Shown: positions 1 to 10,883 of the stretch, one piece after another
Layout: every line of letters starts with the position of its first letter
How positions within the stretch are numbered: the first letter of the stretch is position 1
Assembly: GCA_037179385.1 (NCBI GenBank)
Contig: CM074200.1
Span: 30,507,884 to 30,571,883, forward strand
Source of the DNA: Holothuria scabra
Taxonomy: Eukaryota > Echinodermata > Holothuroidea > Aspidochirotida > Holothuriidae
DNA length: 64,000 nucleotides
Direction: 5' to 3'
Position numbers and translations under genes: made by a program
The notes under the pieces: model-generated
What the model was told of the DNA's origin: nothing
The model's database searches: none
Seen by the model: the letters and a program-made list of their open reading frames with translations, nothing else

Positions 1-52
1 AAGTCGATAAGTTCCACTCAGATATATGTGAGAAAGAAAGATACCCACAGAC
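1..52 (+). pseudogene. Gypsy gag, fragment left of the foldback insertion
   Basis: The frame beginning at base 3 is open through this stretch. It continues in the same frame at 3503 if the foldback element (53-3492) and one copy of its 10-bp target duplication (3493-3502) are ignored. This continuity is the reason for calling it gag. The fragment is too short for a domain call. Confidence 0.6.
43..52 (+). repeat. Left target-site duplication of the foldback element
   Basis: ACCCACAGAC, identical to 3493-3502 on the far side of the element. Confidence 0.9.
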
Positions 53-66
53 GGGTGTAAGCAAAA

Positions 67-122
67 CGAAGACCGAAGACCGAAGACCGAAGACCGAAGA
101 CGGAAGACCGTAGACGGAAGAC
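67..122 (+). repeat. Outer 7-bp tandem repeat of the left foldback arm
   Basis: Eight contiguous 7-mers, five CGAAGAC followed by variants GGAAGAC, CGTAGAC, GGAAGAC. The mirror block in the right arm is at 3423-3478. Confidence 0.9.
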
Positions 123-1342
123 TGAAGCTCATATACACAAACGCATTTACAATTAATCTTAGAAGCATAGCCAAGCTCCCTGCATCGGTGAAGTCTATGC
201 GTTCCAACTATCAATACGACGAAGCTAGTCGCAGTTCCGCACAAACACAGGAGCTAGGCCCCCTAGTTCTCTCAAAAGTTAACATGAAGGGGCGGCCACT
301 GACAAACCCTTCCATTAGTATACATATATACGCATGTTTTATTTTGATTTGCACCCAATCAGCTTTCGGGTGGTGACACGTCTCCGTTTTGAATACCCCG
401 ACCTGCAAATGTAGCTTTGAACGCTACTTTCCTTGCGACACTGCCTTAATTATTAGTTAAATTTTGTCGGTAATTCACTCATAATGTTTGCAAATAAAGC
501 CATTAATTGTACGATAGGTTCTATCGACTTTGCATTTGTGCTAAGGGTACAAAAGTCTGGTCTTTGTTTTGAAAATCTAGAGTTATTATAGTGGCGGTGA
601 GAGGGGACAGGGATAGCTAGAATGTACGTACTTAAGTTGATATATAACCTATGCCCCAATTCGAATTAAGCCCCAAAAGGACGCTTGAAGGCGATTTGAG
701 TCTGTCGGGAGGGGGGTGGGGGACTGGAACGCCCAACGGACTATATGGACGCACAACATTGCCCGCTTCTTTTCCCATAACTTTTTATACGTTTCAATTT
801 GTCTGCGGACCTCCGTGGTTCGGTTTGTGGCACGTTTTCGTTTTAAAGATCATGATATACAAATTTATTTTTGTTTACTACATTTTTTTTAATACTCTCT
901 TAGTTATCAGTCAGTTTTGTCGGAAATTTGCTCGGAATATTTTTGAATGAAGTCTACAATTCCACGATAAGTTTCATCGAATTTGCATGAATGCTAAGGG
1001 TGTAAAAGTCTGGTCTTCGTTATGAAAACCTAGACTGCTAGAGTCATTACAGTGTAGAAAACAGGGAGTTCAGTGACAGGGACGGAAATGGCCTGTATGG
1101 ACGTACTAAAGTTGATATAAACCTACGCCCCAATTGAAATAAAACCTGACCAGCTTACAGGTAATTTGAATCTGCCAAGGGGAAGGAGGGGGTGTAGAAC
1201 GCCTTTCTGGACTTGTATGGACGCCCAGCCATTGCCCACCTCTTTTCTCAAAAGTTTTTACACCGTTCAATTTGTCTGCGACCCTTTGTGGTTCGGTTTG
1301 TGACAGGTCTTCGTCGCAGACGAATTGAACGGTGTAACAACT

Positions 1343-3180
1343 TATGGGAAAAGAAGCGGGCAATGGCTGGGCGTCCATACAAGTCCAGAAAGGCGTTCTG
1401 CACCCCCTCCCCTCCCCTTGGCAGACTCAAATTACCTGTAAGCTTGTTAGGTTTTATTTCAATTGGGGCATAGGTTTTATATAAACTTTAGTACGTCCAT
1501 ACAGGCCGTTTCAGCCCTGTCATCGAATTCACTGTTTTCCACACTGCAGTAATAACTCTAGATTTTCAAAACGAAGACCACATTTTTTTCACCCTTAGAA
1601 ATTATGGAAATTCGCTGAAACTTATCGTGCATTCGTAGATATTCTTTGCAATTATTCTAAGCGAATTGCCGACAAAATTCAACTAATAACTAAACAGGTA
1701 TCGCTAGAAAAGTAAAGATCAAATGTACATTTGCGGGTCGTGATATTCAAAACGAAGACGTGTCATTACCGGACCGTTCCCAGGGGCAGATCAAACTTAA
1801 ACATATAAAAACTTATGGGAAGGTGAGCGGTAACTGGATCAGGGCCCAGGTAGTTTGGGGGTGTTCATGACCCTTCTACCCATCCCGTACGGACTCCAGT
1901 GACCTGTCGCTATCATTTCATATTTTCCCAGAATTGAGGAATAGGGTGTATTTTTACTTCAGAACGCCTATACAAACTGCTAATGCACTTTTGACTGAAT
2001 TCCTTAGATACGCTACATGCGATAAATCTAAATTTCCAAAATGAAGACATGACTTTCAGTTAGACGCTTAGCTTTGATGGAAACTCGCCGAAACTTATCG
2101 TGCATTTGGAGACTTAACTAAAAAATGTTGTGACTGGTTTACCGATAAAATTGAATTGACAACTAAGAAGGTATCACAAGAAATGTAGTGATCAAAGTTA
2201 CATTTCTATGTCATGATATTCAAAACGAAAACGTGTCACAAACCTAACCACAAAGGGTCGCAGAGAAATTTAAAGGTATAACAACTTATGGGAAATGAAG
2301 CGGGCAATGGTTATGGATCCATACAGTTCGGGTTGGCGTTCTACGCCTTCCCCCCCCCCCCCCCTCGACAGACTCAAAGTACCTGTAAGCTGGTCAGGTT
2401 TTATTTCAATTGGGGCATAGGTTTATATCAACTTTAGTACGTCAATACAGGCCATTTCCGTCCCTGTCACTGAACTCCCTGTTTTCTACACTGTAATAAC
2501 TCTAGCAGTCTAGGTTTTCATAACGAAGACCAGACTTTTACACCCTTAGCATTCATGCAAATTCGATGAAACTTATCGTGGAATTGTAGACTTCATTCAA
2601 AAATATTCCGAGCAATTTTCCGACAAAACTGACTGATAACTAAGAGAGTATTAAAAGAAATGTAGTAAACAAAGATAAATTTGTATATCATGATCTTTAA
2701 AACGAAAACGTGCCACAAACCGAACCACGGAGGTCCGCAGACAAATTGAAACGTATAAGAAGTTATGGGAAAAGAAGCGGGCAATGTTGTGCGTCCATAT
2801 AGTCCGTTGGGCGTTCCAGCCCCCTCCCCCCCCCTCCCGACAGACTCAAATCGCCTTCAAGCGTCCTTTTGGGGTTTAATTCGAATTGGGGCATAGGTTA
2901 TATATCAACTTAAGTACGTACATTCTAGCTATCCCTGTCCCCTCTCACCGCCACTATAATAACTCTCGATTTTCAAAACAATGACCAGACTTTTGTACCC
3001 TTAGCACAAATGCAAAGTCGATAAAACCTATCGTACAATTAATGGCTTTATTTGCAAACATTATGAGTGAATTACCGACAAAATTTAACTAATAATTAAG
3101 GCAGTGTCGCAAGGAAAGTAGCGTTCAAAGCTACATTTGCAGGTCGGGGTATTCAAAACGGAGACGTGTCACCACCCGAA
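1343..3180 (+). repeat. Four tandem ~475-bp units of the foldback element
   Basis: A recurring block starts with TTATGGGAA and a GCGGGCAATG-like motif, passes a C-rich tract and GGGGCATAGG, and ends with CGAAGACGTGTCA-like sequence. Starts are near 1343, 1813, 2286 and 2763, giving periods of 470, 473 and 477. Two further units lie inverted in the left arm (about 370-1315). A tight palindrome of one unit half (about 1100-1282 against 1316-1500) sits where orientation switches. Confidence 0.8.
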
Positions 3181-3422
3181 AGCTGATTGGGTGCAAATCA
3201 AAATAAAACATGCGTATATATGTATACTAATGGAAGGGTTTGTCAGTGGCCGCCCCTTCATGTTAACTTTTGAGAGAACTAGGGGGCCTAGCTCCTGTGT
3301 TTGTGCGGAACTGCGACTAGCTTCGTCGTATTGATAGTTGGAACGCATAGACTTCACCGATGCAGGGAGCTTGGCTATGCTTCTAAGATTAATTGTAAAT
3401 GCGTTTGTGTATATGAGCTTCA

Positions 3423-3478
3423 GTCTTCCGTCTACGGTCTTCCGTCTTCGGTCTTCCGTCTTCGGTCTTCGGTCTTCG
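3423..3478 (-). repeat. Outer 7-bp tandem repeat of the right foldback arm
   Basis: Eight 7-mers, the reverse complement of the block at 67-122 with the order of variants slightly changed, so the two arms have drifted or converted independently here. Confidence 0.9.
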
Positions 3479-3492
3479 CTTTGCTTACACCC

Positions 3493-3502
3493 ACCCACAG
3501 AC
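3493..3502 (+). repeat. Right target-site duplication of the foldback element
   Basis: ACCCACAGAC, identical to 43-52. The gag frame resumes at 3503. Confidence 0.9.
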
Positions 3503-4027
3503 CCTGGCGGAGGAGATTTATGTTGGTCAGCATGGAGATCAAGGTGTGAGAAGTAGGAATCCGTTGACACCTCAGTCTCCGGTTGTTCTTGGTCAGCATG
3601 TTGACCATAGTGTGAGAGAGTATGGTGACCAGAGTGTGAATGTTAGGAATCCGTTGAGACCTCAAAAGTCTCCGGTTGTTTCGGGTCAGCATGTAGACCG
3701 TTGTGTGCATGATCAGTCTCTTAGGCCTAGCTAGTTTGTCTCCATTTCATGTTGGTGATAGTATTACACCAGGTGTAAGTAAAACATTTCGTCCTGTATT
3801 GTCACCTGTTTACATTTCCGGCGGTAGAAACGCCGAGGTAATTGAGGGTACAAGTTCGGATAGAGTGAATGTGGGTAGGGGAAATATCCCCAGTGAAGCT
3901 GTTAGAACAGCTGGTAGAGGCAATGAGCCGTTGATCGATCTGGGTGTGGAAGTGTCAGGTAGCCTGAGGGAAAGGGATGGTGTGCATGCCACTCAAAAGG
4001 GAGTAGGGCATTCGCAGTCAGGGACTG
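3503..4027 (+). pseudogene. Gypsy gag, N-terminal/central part, frameshifted
   Basis: From 3503 the frame is open to a stop near 3730. Two imperfect repeats of a motif containing RNPL, SPVV and GQHVD occur in it. From about 3715 the coding sense moves to another frame that runs to 4027, rich in G, S, E and R and with no recognised fold. Gag N-termini of Gypsy elements are poorly conserved, so the assignment rests on position and on continuity across the two insertions. The frame is cut at 4027 by the LINE at 4028-4263. Confidence 0.6.
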
Positions 4028-4263
4028 CAAGTGTGTTTTTGTGTTTCTTTTTTCTGTATTATATATGTGTTTTGTGGTAATTGTGTTTTGTTAATATAAG
4101 TCTCTGTAAAGGGGTGTCAACGTACAAAAGCTCCCTGGAGCTTCTTGTTGTCACTCCTCAGTCTCTTCAGTACCCTGTACATACAAATAATTCATTACAT
4201 ATTTCTCTATATGAAAGACTGAAATAAAGTTCTATGAAATTGAAATTGAAATTTAAAAATTTT
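4028..4263 (+). mobile_element. 5'-truncated non-LTR retrotransposon 3' end
   Basis: A 236-bp insertion into gag is flanked by a 13-bp direct repeat with one mismatch, CAGTCAGGGACTG (4015-4027) and CAGTCCGGGACTG (4264-4276). It has AATAAA at 4223-4228 and ends in short repeats of the type TGAAATTGAAATT, as CR1/L2-like LINEs do. No coding part remains. The gag frame is the same on both sides of the insertion. Confidence 0.75.
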
Positions 4264-4868
4264 CAGTCCGGGACTGACAATGCACGAATGGAAGGTGTAA
4301 CTGACCAGGGTGTCAGGAAAATGATGGGCAATTTCCCTTCCAGGGCCCAAAAGATTGGCATTTCAAATGGAAAACGCGCGATCAACGACAGGCCTTCGAG
4401 TGACTTTGTGTCACGTGATACCCATGGAGGTAGCTACATGGCTAAATTTGTCAACCTCACTTGTGCAGAGAGTTCGCCCTCCGTAAGTCCCCGGAGAAAT
4501 ATTGCATTCAGTGAAAATAGGCCAAGAGACAATAATTTTAGAATTCCGGGGCATCGTGCATTTAATCCTTACATGTGTAGAGAACAGGCAGAGCCCTGTG
4601 ATAACGAGTACTCATCCCGAGGAGGTATTAGTCGTAGGGGCGTAAATGGTAATCACACCCCTGATCATAAAGTTAGTGGTGGTGTTTATAAGCCTTTACC
4701 TAGGGACCACTCTAACTGGGATAAAACATACCCAAGTAGGGGCAATAAAGATAACACCTTTCAGGACGGTGGGAATTTCGCTTACCCTACCGCCGAAAAT
4801 AGGGGTGCAGTACCGAATAGGGCAGAGGTAAGAGTGAGTGGAAGGACTATATTGTTCAGTTCGAACTG
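4264..4868 (+). pseudogene. Gypsy gag, central part
   Basis: An open frame of about 200 codons, basic and polar (many R, N, S, G and D), resumes the frame broken at 4027. It ends at the TGA at 4867-4869. A canonical capsid fold cannot be recognised, and the stop precedes the zinc-knuckle part, so an internal lesion in gag is likely. Confidence 0.6.
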
Positions 4869-4876
4869 ATAGCTGA

Positions 4877-5251
4877 TCTAAATATGTATGTGTAGACAGT
4901 GCAGTGAAAATAGCTATTGAATATGAAGCGTTCCGACAAGCAAATCAGCAGAAATATTTCAAAACTATAGCAATCCGAGTAGTTTCAGGCCCCTCCAAGG
5001 ACGATCGTAAAAATAAGACCAACAACGATCCCCAATTGGATAGAGTTGTTGAAACGATGGTTAACACAATAAAAGAAAGTTTCAAAAAACTTCAGGAAAG
5101 TAAAGATTTCAATCCTCAGAGAAAGGAAAATAAGTGGAAGAAAAATGGCAAAACGTGTTACAATTGCCAAGAAACAGGCCATTTTGCTCGCGATTGCCCG
5201 AAGCCGAAAACAGGGCAGAGCGTGACTGCTAAGGCAGAGTCGGAAAACTAG
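4877..5251 (+). pseudogene. Gypsy gag C terminus with CCHC zinc knuckle (nucleocapsid)
   Basis: The stretch begins with a segment containing EYEAFRQANQQK, typical of the gag region just after capsid. A lysine-rich linker follows, then one CCHC knuckle CYNCQETGHFARDC (C-x2-C-x4-H-x4-C) that would bind the element's RNA. It ends at the TAG at 5249-5251. Pol lies in the -1 frame relative to this frame and is already open from about 5232, so gag and pol overlap by about 20 bases. That fits expression of pol by -1 frameshifting, but no canonical slippery heptamer was identified. Confidence 0.85.
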
Positions 5252-5253
5252 TA

Positions 5254-6899
5254 GGCGTCGAGCCAGCGGGTCGTGGGTCGGCGGATAGTGACAATAGTAA
5301 GAGACGCCACATGCTCTCTCTTAGGGAGGAGTCGCGTAGGAACCAAATTGATGGGTTTTATGTAAATGTAGAGGTACAGGATACAACACAGAAATTTTTA
5401 ATTGACACTGGGGCAAGTATTACGGTGATTAGGAGGGAAATTTTCGAAGGAATTGCCGAAGGCAATAAACCATACTTCGAGGGAAATAATGAGTCCTTAT
5501 GCATGGTGGATGAGAGCCGTATACCGTTAGTAGGGTGTAGTATGTTCTCATTAAAGATAGGAGATTTTGCGGCAAAGCACAAGGTTTGGGTCGCAGACAT
5601 TCAAGCTGACGGTATCCTGGGTTGTGATTTCCTTAATCGATACGAGTGTCAGCTAGACTTAGGTAAAGGGGAACTCAGACTTGCAAACGAGTTGATTCAC
5701 TGTTTAGCAGAAGATTCTGTCGAAAACTCATGTAAACTACTGAATAGAATTACAGTATGTGAGACTTTCTGTATCAATCCCGGCCAAGAAGTTATAGTGC
5801 AGGGAAAACTTAAGAATCCCCTAAAGGAGGGAGAAGTAATTGTGAAACCGTACGAAAAGTTCACCACAAAGTATTCCGTCATGGTGGCCAAAGTAGTGGC
5901 CAGCCCTCAAAATCAGACCGTCCCGGTCAGAATGATTAATTTGGATTCAGTTCCAGTTCCGGTGTATAAAGGCTCGACTGCAGCGACATGCGAGCCGGTT
6001 GAGGAAATAGCAGCAGTAGAGTTAGACCCTGCTGACCTTGAAGCCTCACCAGAGAAGCAAGAAGAACTGCCCCCTCATGTCTTAATGTTGTATCAGTCCC
6101 TAAAAGAATCGCTTGACGAAAACCAGAAGACACTTGTTTCGTCACTTCTAAAAAAGCATGAAAGTGTGTTTGCTAGAAACAAGGACGACCTGGGTCGCAC
6201 AAATGACGTCAAGCATAAGATACCTACGAAGGATGTTCCTCCGATTAAGCAACAAGCTAGGAGGTTACCTCTTAACAAAAGAGAAGAGGCGGCTGCGGAG
6301 ATTTCTAATATGTTAAAAAGGGGTGTAATAGAACCTTCCCAGGGCCCGTGGGCTTCCCCTGTGGTTTTGGTAAAGAAGAAAGATGGGTCAACCCGCTTTT
6401 GCGTAGATTATAGACGGCTAACCGATGTTACTATTAAAGACAGTTACCCTATCCCTCGGATAGATGATTCATTAGATACTTTGGGGGGTTCGTCCTGGTT
6501 TTCGACCCTTGATCTCGCTAGTGGCTACTGGCAAGTGGAAATGGACGAATCAGACAAAGAGAAAACAGCGTTTGTTTCCCAGTCCGGTTTGTTTCATTTT
6601 TGTGTTCTTCCTTTCGGCCTTTCTTCAGCAGGGGCCACATTTGAAAGGCTCATGGAGAAAGTTTTATCGGGGCTGCAGTGGCAAACATGCCTTGTATATT
6701 TAGATGATGTTATTATTTTCGCAAAAACGTTCGACGAGCACATCGCTCGACTTGATCAAGTCCTTACGAGACTAAAATCTGCCGGCTTGAAATTGTCACC
6801 TAAAAAATGTCACCCATTTAGGCAAAAGGTTGCTTTTCTTGGACATGTGGTCTCCAAGGACGGAGTGTCTACTGACACCTCAAAAGTAGCCGCAATTGT
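5254..6899 (+). pseudogene. Gypsy pol part 1: aspartic protease and reverse transcriptase
   Basis: From the ATG at 5311 the protease comes first, with the active-site motif LIDTGAS at about residues 30-36. A linker follows, then RT. RT motifs in order: KKKDGSTRFCVDYRRL, STLDLASGYWQ, LPFGLSSAGATFERLM, the catalytic YLDD at about 6700-6711 (aspartates that bind metal), and FLGHVVS. The frame is lost at about 6899, where one base appears to be missing. The conserved continuation (NWRRP, VRKFLGLCSYYRRFV) is in the next frame. With the lesion removed the enzyme would be full length for the family. Confidence 0.95.
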
Positions 6900-8682
6900 A
6901 ATTGGCGAAGGCCGAATTGCGTCCGCGATGTAAGAAAATTTTTAGGCTTATGTTCCTACTATAGAAGGTTTGTGAAAAATTTCGCCCAAACTGCAAGTCC
7001 GTTGCATCGACTTACTGAAAAAGGCAGACAGGTTATGTGGACCGAAGAATGTGAAAAGGCATTTGATGAGTTAAAACATGTTCTGACTTCGGCACCAGTT
7101 TTGGCCTTTCCCACCCCCACAGACAAGTATATTTTAGATACTGATGCAAGCTCAGATAGTCTGGGTGCAGTTCTTTCTCAAATACAGGGAGGTGAGGAGA
7201 AAGTTATTGCCTATTTTAGTAAGTCTTTCAGTAAACCCGAAAGGAGGTACTGTGTAACAAGAAAGGAGCTATATGCCATTGTTGCCTCTGTAAAGCATTT
7301 TCATCATTACTTGTACGGTGCAAACTTTTTAGTAAGAACCGATCATAGCGCTTTGCGCTGGCTTTTGACCTTTAAACACCCTGAAGGCCAAGTGGCTCGT
7401 TGGCTGGAGGTATTGGGCACATACAACTATGAGATTGAGTATCGCCCAGGAAACAAACATGGAAACGCAGACGCCCTTTCCAGACGCCCGTGCATAGATT
7501 GTAGGCATTGCCTCCGCTTGGAAGAAAAAGAGGCTTTAAACCAAATTGGGGAGTCGGAATTTGACAGTGTTAATTTTAACTGTGAGAAACTTTGCCCGAA
7601 GGCAGCACCTATAACACATTTCTCGAGAGTAGTTACACGCAGTCAAGCTAAGGAGTCACACCCTGTGAGTGATTTAACTAGTAATGCCAACGAGGCAGAT
7701 TGTCAGGGGGCCGTAGCAAAAACAAAGGCGGACGAACCCCCTATCACTGAGGGTAGTAACGCAGAAAAGGGGCAAGATGTGACAACTAAGACTGTAAACG
7801 AAAGTCAAAATGATGAGGAGGAAGGGTCAGATGGCCCAGGGATTTGCCAGTGGAGTGTAGAAGACATAAAAAGGGCGCAGAGAGAAGATGTGGATATTTG
7901 TCAAGTTATTGACTGGAAATTAATTTCCCAGTCTAAACCCAGTTGGACGCAACTCTCATCAGAGAGCAGGGCGGTCAAAACCTACTGGGGTTTGTGGGAC
8001 GTTTTGGTCTTGAAGGACGGCGTCCTTTACCGTCGTTGGGAGTCTCATTCAGGGGATGAGAGTGTGTTGAAATTAGTTGTACCGGCGGGTCTGCGTAACG
8101 AAATTATGTCCCAACTGCACAATAACTCTGCTCACCTCGGGGTAAAGAAAACCCAAAAGGGTGTACAAGATAGATTTTATTGGGCGGGGTACCATAAAGA
8201 CATAGAGAGGTGGTGTCGCCAATGCGAGAATTGTGCTTCTAGGAAAGGCCCGGTCAGGGCGCATAAAGGGCACATGAAAACGTATAACGTTGGTGTGCCC
8301 ATGGAGCGGGTGGCCATGGACATTTTAGGGCCCTTACCTGTTACAGGCCGGGGTAACAGATATATCTTGTGCATAGCCGATTACTTCACTAAATGGACCG
8401 AGGCTTTCCCATTGCCTAATCAAGAGGCGGAAACAGTCGCCAGAGTATTTGTGGAACAATTTGTGACTAGATTCGGTGTTCCCCTGCAGCTTCATACTGA
8501 TCAGGGCCGAAATTTTGAGTCAAGTTTGTTGAAAGAGGTGGCGGGCCTCTTGGGCATTGGGAAGACCAGGACCACGGCTTTCCATCCTCAATCGGATGGA
8601 ATGGTGGAACGGTTTAACAGGACGCTGGAAGCCATGTTGTCCACTGTTGTGTCGGATAACCAGCAGGACTGGGACCTCTGGT
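6900..8682 (+). pseudogene. Gypsy pol part 2: RT thumb, RNase H and integrase core
   Basis: In the frame starting at 6900 the RT connection (KFLGLCSYYRRFV) leads into RNase H: LDTDASSDSLGAVLSQ, an RKELYAIV glutamate motif, LVRTDHSALRWL, and NADALSRR. After a polar linker comes the integrase HHCC zinc domain (HLG...C-x2-C) near 8120-8240. The catalytic core has its first aspartate in MDILG, the second in HTDQG and the glutamate in MVERFNR, the D,D-35-E triad. The frame breaks at about 8681-8700, where a few codons of the usual LP-F-AYR motif are missing. Confidence 0.95.
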
Positions 8683-9123
8683 TACCGTTCTTCCGTTCAT
8701 GAAAGTACCCAGGAAACCCCCAGTGAAATGATGCTTGGGAGAGAGATGAATTTACCAATTGACCTTATGGTTCCCCCTCCCCCGGGGGAAGGATTTTTGA
8801 GTGTTAATTACGTGAATGAGTTGCGAAGTAAATTCCGCAAAGTGCACGATATTGCTAGGGTAGCCGCAAAGAAAGCCTCGGAGAGACAGAAAAGAACTTA
8901 TGACCTCTCCAGTAACACCAAACTATACCAGGTAGGTGACCAAGTGTGGCTGTATACCCCTACTAAGAAGAAAGGTCTTTCCCCAAAGTTGCAAAGGTTC
9001 TGGGATGGTCCGTTCACTGTTTTGCATCGACTATCAGATGTTACCTATAGGATTAGAAAGTCGGCTCAGTCCAAGCCCAAAGTAGTCCATCACGATAGGC
9101 TCAAACCCTTTGAGAGTGCGTAA
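8683..9123 (+). pseudogene. Gypsy pol part 3: integrase C terminus
   Basis: The frame resumes with YRSSVHESTQETP, the usual segment after the integrase catalytic core, followed by MMLGREMNLPID. Near the end is a GPY/F-like domain: VGDQVWLY, RFWDGPFTV, then VVHHDRLKPF, which helps integrase multimerise and contact DNA. The TAA at 9121-9123 ends pol. It is separated from part 2 by a small deletion and frame change. Confidence 0.93.
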
Positions 9124-9353
9124 CTACCTCTCTCGTGGTAATTCAGGGCAGTTCCACAAAATTTGTGAGCGTCCAGTTCCCTTTCCAAGGTGAAATAATT
9201 TTACAGCTTAAAGTGGGGAGTCACTATTTAAGTCCCTCCAAGGCTACTCCCTGGTTATTGGTGATTCGTTTCGCACCTGTAAACACCACGATTTTTGATT
9301 TAAGAAAAAGTAGACACAGGCCCGTGCTCACATTGTAGGTTTTCAAGAAATGG

Positions 9354-10198
9354 ATGGAATGTTACCTTTGTCGGACGAGTTTCCCGACAAAGAGGCAGCT
9401 GAGAAGCCATGTATTTAGCTGCAAGTCAAGGCTTCATAGGGGAAGGGGCAAACGAGTTGGCACGGGGCTAGGAAAGAGACCATCGAATTATGTTAGGCAA
9501 CCGAGCAAGTCTACTCAGCCACCACAAAAGCAACCACGGTTTGAGGACAGAAACCCGTCGGAAGCTACCTCAGATTGGGTGGATATGCCTCCATCGCCCT
9601 TCGACCCACTGGCAGCCCTAATGGAAGACGCCTATGCAACGGGGGACGAAACCATAAGCACAACCTCAGGGGGGGACTTTGTTTGCCTCCATCGCCCTTC
9701 GACCCACTGGCAGCCCTAATGGAAGACGCCTATGCAACGGGGGACGAAACCATAAGCACAACCTCAGAGGGAGACTTTGTTTCGGAAGGGGAGCCCTTGG
9801 GTGCGCCGATCCCCCAGCAAGAACCAGACCCTACTCCGCTAGATCTATCATCACAGCGCCAGCCGAGCACCAGCCCCAAGACCATCAGTGAGGATGAATT
9901 GGCCCGGCTACGCAGGCTTTTATTCACCCAACAAATACCGGTAGAGATTAGTGCCAGGGTGATACACGTCGGTATGGGGGTCCTCTACCGTAAGGAGGTT
10001 CATACGGTCAAGTATCCAGACGGGACAGTGTGGAACACCGAAAGGGAAGGGTTCGAAATGCCAACTACAGCTTTTCCGTCTGCCTTCCAGGAAGCTCAAA
10101 CGACTCACGTAGGGGTCCAGACCACGCCAGGCCAAGGGACAAGCCCGGACACCGAGGGAACGAAAGGAACCCACGTGCTTACCGAGGATAATTGTTAA
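9354..10198 (+). pseudogene. Accessory ORF downstream of integrase, C2HC zinc finger, split by a 98-bp duplication
   Basis: The frame starts at ATG 9354 with one finger, C-x2-C-x12-H-x3-C, at residues 3-23, followed by a basic stretch (RGRGKR) that suits nucleic-acid binding. It then runs into a 98-bp direct duplication (9587-9684 and 9685-9782). Because 98 is not a multiple of three, the first frame ends at 9719 and the rest is read from another frame to the TAA at 10196-10198. Without the extra copy the frame would be about 248 codons. The second half is proline- and serine-rich and ends in a compact segment around ARVIHVGMGVLYRKEV. No signal peptide or membrane segment is visible, so it is not an envelope gene despite lying in the env position. 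I do not recognise the family; function is unknown. Confidence 0.7.
9587..9782 (+). repeat. 98-bp tandem duplication inside the accessory ORF
   Basis: GCCTCCATCGCCCTTCGACC starts at 9587 and again at 9685. The copies are nearly identical, differing mainly in a G-run (GGGGGGG against GAGGGAG), so the event is recent relative to the element. It frameshifts the host ORF. Confidence 0.95.
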
Positions 10199-10865
10199 CC
10201 GGACTGAAGATATTGTCAATTCTTGTGAACACTCAAATGGTGCGCTTTTGTATCTGGAGGACCAAAAGTTGTGCATTCGACATTTTGTGTTTTATTTGGA
10301 CAATTAAGTGTACGTTTCTATGGACCGTTGTTATCGATCAATTTTATGTTTTCTCTTGGACACTTATTCGTTGCAAGGATATTCTGTGTTGGTGAGATCT
10401 ATTCGCATTTTTATGCAGAACTTTAGCGAAGTTTAATTTTTCTGTGGACTGTTTTGCCCAATTTATGTGTGTCGGACTGCAGGATATTTTTATCGTGTTT
10501 CTAATGATTCTGTGTTTCATAAAATGTATTGGTTTTTCACTCGGAATAACAGCGGTATGTGAAGAGGAGCGTAAGTTAATCCATTTTGAATGAAGAATGC
10601 TTGTTTTTGTTAACATCTAGGTGTGACCTAGTCGCTTCCCAAATTGCAGCTCGTGCCGTAGCTGTTCCGTCGCTTGAGCGCTGGAAGATCACATCTTGAC
10701 TAGAATTACGTACGTTAGATCTGATTCTTTCATCATGTTATGACCTCGTTAGCCAACTTGTAAGGTCAGTAAAGCCTTACTGTATTTGGTTCACTATGAG
10801 ATGGTGCATTCATTCTATCAATTACTTGTAAGTGAAAAGAGATACGATTTGTTAATGTAATCCTC
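10199..10865 (+). other. Non-coding 3' part of the Gypsy element
   Basis: Between the accessory ORF and the candidate polypurine tract there is T-rich sequence without a convincing reading frame. No other structure was seen. Confidence 0.5.
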
Positions 10866-10883
10866 GACGGAAAGAGGGCAAGG
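10866..10883 (+). promoter_or_regulatory. Candidate polypurine tract
   Basis: A purine run (ACGGAAAGAGGGCAAGG, one C interruption) immediately precedes TGTAAG at 10884. This is where plus-strand DNA synthesis of an LTR element would prime. The call depends on the LTR call. Confidence 0.5.

Larger units (their letters stand above)
53..3492. mobile_element. Foldback-type DNA transposon with long tandem-repeat inverted arms
   Basis: The element begins GGGTGTAAGC and ends GCTTACACCC and is flanked by perfect 10-bp direct repeats ACCCACAGAC (43-52 and 3493-3502). Its left arm (about 53-1315) is the reverse complement of the right arm (about 2228-3492), with high identity. Arms have an outer block of eight 7-bp repeats, about 300 bp of unique DNA, and inner units of about 475 bp in tandem. 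The middle (1316-2227) holds two more of these units in right-arm orientation. No transposase is visible, so it must be mobilised in trans. A 9-10 bp duplication is typical of Mutator-like elements and of Drosophila FB; the architecture also resembles sea-urchin TU elements. Superfamily assignment is inference. Confidence 0.9.

Noticed and set aside
188..408. Frames of about 60 codons in the foldback arms, repeated at 3137-3570
   Set aside because: They recur only because the arms are inverted copies. No domain, and they overlap each other on both strands.
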